From assembly GCA_016584305.1 (NCBI GenBank), contig JACEEZ010019858.1:585001-649000 (forward strand): DNA of 64,000 bases, in the 5' to 3' direction. The notes under the pieces are model-generated. The model made no database searches. It worked only from the letters and a program-made list of their open reading frames with translations, and was not told where the DNA came from. The position numbers and the translations under genes are program-made. The stretch is from Chionoecetes opilio. Taxonomy: Eukaryota; Arthropoda; Malacostraca; Decapoda; Majidae. Shown here piece by piece: positions 57,712 through 64,000 of this stretch; within the stretch, counting starts at the first letter, position 1; each line of letters opens with the position of its first letter.

Positions 57712-58078
57712 TGATGTAATAAAAGAAACACTGACCTATCTCTAGGTTTTACTAAACACAAAATTTGTAGTACACAACTGTACCCAAACATACAACATGA
57801 CATAATAATACAAAACAGAAAACAGCTCGTACAATAATATAGACACAATACAACATGACAAAATAATACAGAAACATAACATACCTATATCAACCCAAAT
57901 GTCTGCTTGAAGGAGGAGCCCATAGTCCGGAGTCCCGTCAGTCCTGGATGTCTGAGCCACACTACTACCAGGTGCGTTCCGTCCAGAAAACCTCAATTCC
58001 TAATACAGTTTAGTAACTACGTCTAATGGTAATTACACAGAGTGAATCGGTGAATCGAACAAATCGAGTTTCGTATCA
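57712..58078 (-). repeat. 3' LTR of a Ty3/gypsy element
   Basis: On the minus strand it begins TGATACGAAACTCG directly after a polypurine tract and ends TTTTATTACATCA, so the ends TGAT/ATCA form the usual inverted TG...CA. Length 367 bp. Its 3' edge abuts interrupted RTE sequence, consistent with integration into that RTE. No matching 5' LTR occurs in the window. An alternative boundary, TGTAAT...ATTACA at 57715-58037, is less well placed relative to the polypurine tract. Confidence 0.6.
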
Positions 58079-58580
58079 TTCTCCCCCTTCCAAAAGTTGT
58101 ATGTGTAAGTTAAACGAGTGGGAAGACGACTAGTACGACCTGAACGCCTTAGCACAGGGATGTCGTTACTAGTTTCCGAGCATGAAGAAGTAGGAGTTGC
58201 CTCAGGAATCGGGTTCTCTACTTCTAATTGAGTAGTATCAGTTGAACTCTCCTGGGGTAGTAAGACATCCTCTGCTGTGGCCTGGGGTTGAGCTTGAAGC
58301 TGAGCATTAGTTGGAAGTTCGAGGGGAGTCAGATGTCTCGTCGATACAGTAGTAGTGTTCTCGTATGGACAACGGATATAGGCATAGTGAGAGTTTGCTT
58401 GTAGAAGCTGAACCTCATCTACAAGGGGATCAGTCTTGTTCGTATGTATGTGACGCTTCAGTAGGACGGGTCCAGGATGACATAGCCAAGACGGCACTGA
58501 CGTTCTCGTAGTGGAGCGACGAGAATAGTTCAATAGTCTCTCATGAGGTGTCGCGTTGGTGGCCGTAGATAGTAGTGAAC
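58033..58580 (-). pseudogene. Ty3/gypsy integrase C-terminal region
   Basis: The minus strand encodes NATPHERLLNYSRRSTTRTSV, PSWLCHPGPVLLKRHIHTNK, TDPLVDEVQLLQANSHYAYI, TTTVSTRHLTPLE and a basic tail RRSGRTSRLPTRLTYTYNFWKG. This matches the region after the integrase core in gypsy elements (PHERLxxxxRRSTxGxSxPxWL...PLVxxVxLxxANPxYA). The frame is open from 58533 to its stop at 58033, running through the polypurine tract into the LTR. Everything upstream in pol is missing: BEL/Pao sequence begins beyond about 58585. Confidence 0.75.
58079..58091 (-). other. Polypurine tract of the gypsy element
   Basis: The minus strand reads GGAAGGGGGAGAA immediately upstream of the LTR start, the priming site for plus-strand DNA synthesis. 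It is also part of the pol frame (WKGEN). Confidence 0.65.
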
Positions 58581-58584
58581 GGAA

Positions 58585-59253
58585 GGAGTGGAGATGCCAT
58601 TAATAGCCCTGATAGAGGTACAAGTGAATATGCAGACAAATACTTTATTGGGGGGAGAATTATCTGCTGAAATTATTATATCCCCAGTATAGTCATCAAC
58701 AGTGACATCACATGATTTTAGGAGCTTGCTATTAGCGGGAAGTTCAGGGGTACCTACATAGATAGGCGACTAGTCTACCTTCAGATCTATTATATTTAAT
58801 GCAAGATTTGAGGTAATATTTGACTGCCTGTCTACCATGTTGTATTGAAAATTGACTCCTGATATCGGCTAATGTTGTAGCCATTCCGCCATGTAACGAG
58901 TTCCTATGATATTCTTCCACCAATGATTTAATAATATGGTGGCGTTTGGGAATTAGTATGGGATGGCAGGTGGTATTTGGAAGATCAGCTTTCAAAATTC
59001 GTCCTCGACAACTAATTATACCCTCATGATCTAGGTACAGACCTAATTATTTCGTCAATTTGTTCCTATGGGGGCTGGCCGAGGCTAAGAGCTGATATTC
59101 CTCTGGAAATACCTGCTTTTGTATTGTTCTTACCCAAAATTTTAAGGAGTCAGAGCTATCCCGTTTAATAAATTTGAAGACTAAATTAGTAGTCTTGATT
59201 AGTTTGCTCAGTAAGGAAAACCTTTCAATGTCTATCACAGTATGGGGTGTCAA
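58585..59253 (-). pseudogene. BEL/Pao integrase N-terminal part
   Basis: The minus strand reads IERFSLLSKLIKTTNLVFKF (59.2 kb), then HPILIPKRHHIIKSLVEEYH, RNSLHGGMATTLADIRSQFS, RQAVKYYLKSCIKYNRSEGR: the HHCC zinc-binding module of BEL/Pao integrases with H, H and the first Cys visible and the second Cys read as Tyr (CIKY for CxxC). Then with stops DYTGDI and VFVCIFTCTSIRAI at 58.68-58.60 kb, the first core block. The catalytic core beyond is cut at the junction with gypsy sequence. Confidence 0.75.
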
Positions 59254-59301
59254 TACAGGTTCCCTTATTATATCTTAAGATATGTCTGGCTGAGTGGAAA
59301 C

Positions 59302-60480
59302 CTATTTAAGCATATTATTACATTCTTTCAGCCAGGTAGGGCCTTTAAACCATAATCCTGTGTTTAATTTGAGGGTAATATTTCCTCGCGACACGTTATT
59401 GGTTGGATATTCATTAGTGGCAATATATTTATTATTAACTGGAATATTACCTTCCTCTAATGACTCACTAATTGGTGTGGGCAAGGAAGTAGTTCCAATT
59501 CTGGTAATTAATAGGGGTTGTGCATGACTAGGAATACTCTCCTCTTGTTTGGCTTGGTGAGTAGTATGTGGGATGGCTCCCATTAATACATTACCACCAC
59601 CACTGGTGAACATACAGGCGTTAAGTCTTTTGATGACCTTCCTTAGGTAACGCCCAAAATAATCAGCGCCTCTTATTAGTTGGAATGGATCATCAACGTC
59701 CTTGAAGGTATTACTAACTAGTCTGACACCATTCTTCCTCAGCATTTGAGCTGTGTCTTTTAGTCCATTAACAGTTAAACTAATACCAATATTATTAATT
59801 ACAGCAGCTACCCTACATTTATATTTTCCTAATTGGACTAGGAGTTGAACTATGTCAAAGTTTTGAGTCTTTATTGGCAAGAAAACCAGAAATGGCTAAG
59901 TTCACTTAAGTAATTATGGGTAGTTGTAATAATTCAACTATCTCCCTACTTATGAAGGATCTTTGTGCACCACTGTCAAACATTGTCTTTACAATGACTG
60001 AATTACCAATGTGACTCACCTTCAATTCTGCAGTAGGAACAGCTCCTGAACTACTCTTATTAGTGACTGCCATTTTAACTACTGTAGGGTCTGAGTTAAT
60101 ATCACTGTTAGGACAAAGAGCGATGTTATGAATAGATTATTTACATTTCCTATAAGTTCTTAACTTTATAGGGCATGCATTTAAAGCATGTTTACCTCTG
60201 AGACAGGTTAGGCAATTGCCAAGGCTCATTTACCTTTCAACTCTCCTGGAACAATCTGGAGAGATATTACATGTGGATGGTGTATGTTCCCCCTCACATA
60301 ATACACAATTTATTCTTACTTCTCTAGAAATAGCCCTGGATTTAGGGATTGTACCTTTTATTTGAGTAGGCCTTTGGTTTACTGGTAGGATGAGTAGTTT
60401 GAATCTTGACTACAGGCTGTTTAACTTGCGTAACTTTAACAGGCGCGGAATAACTGCCCACTAACGAGGGATCTTAAAAA
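59302..60480 (-). pseudogene. BEL/Pao knuckles, aspartic protease and following region
   Basis: On the minus strand, zinc-knuckle-like Cys/His clusters (CVLCEGEHTPSTC, CLTCLRGKHALNAC) occur at about 60315-60165. The protease active site VKTMFDSGAQRSFIS is at about 59990-59950 (DSG triad). An open frame from 59880 follows (QLLVQLGKYKCRVAAVINNI, LIRGADYFGRYLRKVIKRLN, CMFTSGGGNVLMG), then LWFKGPTWLKE, which normally lies just before integrase. The RT and RNase H domains between are absent, so the element is internally deleted. Confidence 0.75.
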
Positions 60481-60504
60481 TCTAAGGGTGGCTGATATAG
60501 CTGA

Positions 60505-60970
60505 TTACCCTTAGGTGTAACAATCTCGACCTCCCTGGGGGGGGGGGGGGAGGGGGGGTTCCTGCTCAATACCTTGCAATTGTTTGCACTCCTGCAATAA
60601 TCCTTCTTCTATTTGTTTGACTGTGAAGTAATTACAATTGTACCTCTGATTTAGACGGGCACGCATCCTGGTTGGTAAGGTAATTTCCTCCTTATTATAG
60701 TACACCATCCAGTCTGACTCAATCAAGGGTTTATGAGCTTCAATTGCTCTTAGGGTGCAGCTCAAAGTTACTCTGAACTCTTCCAATTCCTTTAAACTAT
60801 GCTGAGGACTTGGTAGATCCATAAACCAGCAAAATAGATTATTTCTTAAATAACTATGTCTTTATCCTCAAAATACTCCTTGATAATCTTGAGCGCCACA
60901 TTATAATTGGCATTTTCAACTGTTAATTGCCTTACCAACAAATATGCGGGACCTCTCAACTGACCCAACA
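60505..60970 (-). pseudogene. BEL/Pao gag (DUF1759-like) fragment
   Basis: The minus strand encodes LLGQLRGPAYLLVRQLTVEN, ANYNVALKIIKEYFEDKDIV (60.97-60.85 kb), then SPQHSLKELEEFRVTLSCTL, EAHKPLIESDWMV, MRARLNQRYNCNYFTVKQIE (60.8-60.55 kb). The LxGxAxxLVxxLxxxxxNYxxAxxxLxxxF pattern is that of BEL/Pao gag. A C/G run (60537-60555) disrupts the end. Upstream gag is lost where a LINE tail begins at about 60975. Confidence 0.75.
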
Positions 60971-60974
60971 AATA

Positions 60975-61560
60975 AGTTATTATTATTATTTTTTTTTTTA
61001 CATCACAAAGAACTGGCCAAGGGCACAACAAAAAGAGGTAACACAAAGCCCGCTTAGCTGCCAGTCCCTATAAAGAAGACAGTAAGAAAATAAAAATAGG
61101 GGGATGGACGAATTTAGTTCGGGAGGTGTCTTGTCACTCTTCTCTAGAAAATATTTAAGTCGTTGGAAGGTGGAAAAATAGAAACAGGAAGAAAGTTCCA
61201 GAGTTTTTCAGTGAAAGGGATGAAAGAGTAAATATACTGATTAACTCTTGCATTAGGAAGATGGACAGAATAGGGATGAGAATAAGTAGAAAGTCTTGTG
61301 CAGCGAGGCCGCGGGAGGGGGGCAGGCATGCAATTAGCAGATTCAGAAGAGCAGTGAGCATGAAAATAACGGTTTAAAATAGCAAGAGAAGCAACATTGC
61401 GGCGATGATTTAAAGATTGAAGACAGTCAGTCGGAGGAGGGGAAATGATGAGACGAAAAGCTTTTGACTCAACCCTGTTTAGGAGAGCTGTATGAGTGGA
61501 TCCCCCACAAACATGAGAGGCATATAGTCAGGGCCACTATGTAATTTCGCTGGATTTTTG
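60975..61560 (-). mobile_element. LINE 3' end inserted into BEL/Pao gag
   Basis: Minus-strand blocks RNVASLAIL, YFHAHCSSE, RCTRLSTYSHPYSVHLPNAR, VNQYIYSFIPFTEKLWNFLP, PSNDLNIF match the common C-terminal end of an arthropod LINE RT protein (HPYxVxxPNxRxNxYxxSFIPxTxxLWNxLP). A 3' UTR follows and a poly-A plus (AAT)n tail at about 60975-61000. The 5' side fades near 61560. The clade is not assigned. Confidence 0.7.
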
Positions 61561-62130
61561 TGGGGAGTTGCTAATTTTTGCATTTTCATGAAGGGAAAGG
61601 TCTACATAAACTGAAAACCAATGTTTCCAATTTTTTTAAATCCGTTATGACGGCTATTTTGGAATTTCAAAATGGCCGCCAATATTCAATGTGAATGTTC
61701 ACTATTTTGACATTATAACTACATATATACCAATTTAAGGTGTATTTTCTTAGGTTTTAAGGGGTGCCGAATCCAAATAGATTACTTATGAAGAGCCCAA
61801 ATCACCACAACACTTTATTACACTGTAAAAAGTGTGTGTAAAATTTTACACAACACCTTAGAAATTAAGTACATTCCGTACACACTGACTCCCAAAGAGT
61901 CATGTTTGTTTCTTTTCTTCATTAAGATTCATAAAATTGTGAATAAAAGTGTATTTTTCCTTAATCATTTTGACAAAACAGACAGTTGTGTAAAATTTTA
62001 CCCAACATTTAAATCATGAGAATTAAGTATGAATGGTTAAAATAATGTGAGCAGACTTCTACAACATATGACATGACATACACACTCGCATTTATTTACA
62101 AATATCTACATAATGTGCACTCTTTTCTTA
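61561..62130. other. Stretch without recognisable gene
   Basis: AT-rich, with a GTGTAAAATTTTACAC palindrome near 61837 and a related GTGTAAAATTTTAC near 61987. No ORF with motifs. Confidence 0.45.
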
Positions 62131-62132
62131 TG

Positions 62133-62530
62133 GCCCTGTCACACTATAGCATATCGTACTAGCGTATGCCAGCGTATGAAAAATATCACTCATACGCTGG
62201 TACATACGCTGGCATACGGCGAGGCAGAACATTATTTTTAAGCATGCTTAAAGATTTGGTGCGTATTCCGACGTGTGGTTTATACGCTAAGCATACGTTA
62301 GGCATACGCTGAATACGCTAGAGGTACGACAGAGGTACGTTACTCAAAGGTCGAGTACGCTGGCCATACGCTGGCGATAGTTATTCATACGCTACTCACA
62401 GGTTTAATCTGGTAGGTATACATACGCACAATTCTGCATTTTCAAGGACTTTTTGTGTGTATGAAAAATATTTTATGAATTTTCTTACGTAACTCATACG
62501 TTTCTCTCATACGCAATAGTGTGACAGGGC
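62133..62530. mobile_element. TIR element with CGTATG subrepeats
   Basis: Perfect 15-bp inverted ends GCCCTGTCACACTAT (62133-62147) and ATAGTGTGACAGGGC (62516-62530). The interior is packed with CATACGCTGG/CCAGCGTATG words in both orientations. No clear target duplication. Most of it (from 62281) recurs in reverse in the palindrome's right arm. Confidence 0.75.
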
Positions 62531-63116
62531 TTTTACTAAGAATCTCAGGACTTTTAAATGTCATGAAATTTACAAATGTTTAAACCTAACATTGCAACTG
62601 CTATTTTGCAGATTGGTATACAGTGAGCCATCATGAATGAGATACAAGACCTTGGACATCGATCAGAAAGAATTGAAGAAAGCAATTGGAAACAGTGTAT
62701 TATCTGCCAAAAAGATACTACTCGCATGGGCCTCATAGTGTCTAATCCAGGGCTACATCGTTTTATCGTTTGTTGACAGCAATAAAAGAACGGGCAAAGT
62801 CACAAGATTTTGACTATCTTCAAATCCAAAGACGACTCGTTGAAGCTACTAAAGAAACGTTACAGGCAGCACACACGACTTGGCATCGAAAATGCTACGC
62901 AAAGTTAACTAATAAAGATCATATTTCACGTGGCATAAAACGCAAGCAAGAAGGATATGTGTCAGGTAATCGACTCGGTAGGAAAAGTAAGAGCTACAAA
63001 GGAGAGAAAGGATTCAACAAACAGTAGCAATCTACTTTTACTCGATCAGCTACGAAACCCTTCAACAAGGATCAGTGTTTTTTCTGCCAGAACCAGAAGT
63101 ATGATGAACAAGAACC
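62281..63116 (+). repeat. Left arm of a near-perfect palindrome
   Basis: Every position p from 62281 to 63116 is complementary to position 126281-p in 63165-64000, with at least three mismatches seen (62381, 62944, 63011) and no net indel. The arm includes part of the TIR element and the zinc-motif coding region. Confidence 0.95.
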
Positions 63117-63164
63117 ACTGTACACTGTGCGAGTGGATGCACCTGGCGAGACTCTTAGGAAGGC
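62633..63164 (+). pseudogene. N-terminal zinc-motif region of a TE-associated uncharacterised protein
   Basis: A splice-acceptor-like CTATTTTGCAG precedes an ATG at 62633: MNEIQDLGHRSERIEESNWK then CIICQ. After a one-base shift near 62768 it continues LTAIKERAKSQDFDYLQIQR, TTWHRKCYAKLT (second half of a C-x2-C/H-x3-C site). After a stop and shift near 63027: FNKDQCFFCQ, EPLYTVRVDAPGETLRKAV. The two-cluster layout resembles the N-terminus of the same kind of large protein as at 13.65-17.8 kb, which is inference. The natural sequence ends where the palindrome folds back. Confidence 0.5.
63117..63164. other. 48-nt spacer of the palindrome
   Basis: Unique sequence between the arms. Its reading (EPLYTVRVDAPGETLRKAV) continues the left-arm protein, so it belongs to the original locus and the fold-back starts after it. 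Confidence 0.85.
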
Positions 63165-64000
63165 GGTTCTTGTTCATCATACTTCTGGTTCTGGCAGAAA
63201 AAACACTGATCCTTGTTGAAGGGTTTCGTAGCTGATCGAGTAAAAGTAGATTGCTACTGTTTGTTGAATGCTTTCTCTCCTTTGTAGCTCTTACTTTTCC
63301 TACCGAGTCGATTACCTGACACATATCCTTCTTGCTGGCGTTTTATGCCACGTGAAATATGATCTTTATTAGTTAACTTTGCGTAGCATTTTCGATGCCA
63401 AGTCGTGTGTGCTGCCTGTAACGTTTCTTTAGTAGCTTCAACGAGTCGTCTTTGGATTTGAAGATAGTCAAAATCTTGTGACTTTGCCCGTTCTTTTATT
63501 GCTGTCAACAAACGATAAAACGATGTAGCCCTGGATTAGACACTATGAGGCCCATGCGAGTAGTATCTTTTTGGCAGATAATACACTGTTTCCAATTGCT
63601 TTCTTCAATTCTTTCTGATCGATGTCCAAGGTCTTGTATCTCATTCATGATGGCTCACTGTATACCAATCTGCAAAATAGCAGTTGCAATGTTAGGTTTA
63701 AACATTTGTAAATTTCATGACATTTAAAAGTCCTGAGATTCTTAGTAAAAGCCCTGTCACACTATTGCGTATGAGAGAAACGTATGAGTTACGTAAGAAA
63801 ATTCATAAAATATTTTTCATACACACAAAAAGTCCTTGAAAATGCAGAATTGTGCGTATGTATACCTACCAGATTAAACCTGTGAGTAGCGTATGAATAG
63901 CTATCGCCAGCGTATGGCCAGCGTACTCGACCTTTGAGTAACGTACCTCTGTCGTACCTCTAGCGTATTCAGCGTATGCCTAACGTATGCTTAGCGTATA
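63165..64000 (-). repeat. Right arm of the palindrome, including a mirrored coding region
   Basis: Reverse complement of 62281-63116. It repeats the coding frames on the minus strand (same one-base shift and stop), the splice-acceptor-like site and the inner TIR end near 63751-63765, and continues beyond the window edge. Confidence 0.95.

Overview
The window reads as repeat-dense nuclear DNA of an invertebrate animal, most likely an arthropod and plausibly a decapod crustacean. This rests on long (AC)n, (AG)n and (AT)n microsatellites, several animal non-LTR retrotransposon lineages (CR1/L2-like, RTE, Jockey-superfamily), Penelope-like, BEL/Pao and Ty3/gypsy pieces, tRNA-derived SINEs, and visible splice-acceptor signals. 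I see no bacterial operons, no rRNA and no confident single-copy host gene. Nearly all coding capacity is transposable-element (TE) protein or TE-associated protein of unknown function, and nearly all of it is broken. Family names come from motifs recognised by eye, not from a database search.

Layout. 0-4.4 kb: CR1/L2-like retrotransposon split by a 496-bp TIR element, (AC)n blocks, a SINE. 4.8-8.4 kb: a retrotransposon endonuclease scrap, a CR1-like relic split by a 372-bp foldback element, and an RTE 3' end. 9-10.5 kb: a second SINE family. About 11.1-28.7 kb: a zone with strong homopolymer bias. It holds a long broken reverse-strand gene of an unnamed large protein family (13.65-17.8 kb) between inverted arms (about 12.3-12.8 and 18.55-18.95 kb), a reverse RTE copy and a Helitron-like copy. 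28.7-34.8 kb: a small splice-bounded coding fragment, two further Helitron-like copies, a Penelope-like junction with a hammerhead-ribozyme motif, a gypsy gag split by one Helitron-like copy, and a MULE/FLYWCH-type transposase end. 36-37.9 kb: a TIR element and a second Penelope-like junction with a hammerhead motif. 38.6-50.3 kb: two copies of one two-ORF retrotransposon, one broken by a TTAA-flanked (piggyBac-type) insertion, the other by an unrelated reverse-oriented retrotransposon; between them lies an RTE copy with an open 526-codon reverse transcriptase frame. 50.3-53.1 kb: two inverted copies of a second Helitron-like family and a GC-rich tandem repeat of about 141 bp. 53.6-55.4 kb: a transposase-like gene with two single-base frameshifts. 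56.6-56.85 kb: a palindromic pair of hammerhead motifs. 56.9-61.6 kb: RTE fragment, gypsy 3' end with LTR, BEL/Pao relic without a visible RT domain, and a retrotransposon tail. 62.28-64.0 kb: a near-perfect palindrome running off the window edge.

The parts do not form a pathway; the window is a record of nested insertions. Several insertions can be undone on paper because the host frame rejoins exactly: the TIR element at 1869, the TTAA element at 41638 and the Helitron-like element at 33006. The most interesting leads are the inverted-arm element around the 13.65-17.8 kb gene, the hammerhead motifs, the exactly bounded Helitron-like family and the terminal palindrome.
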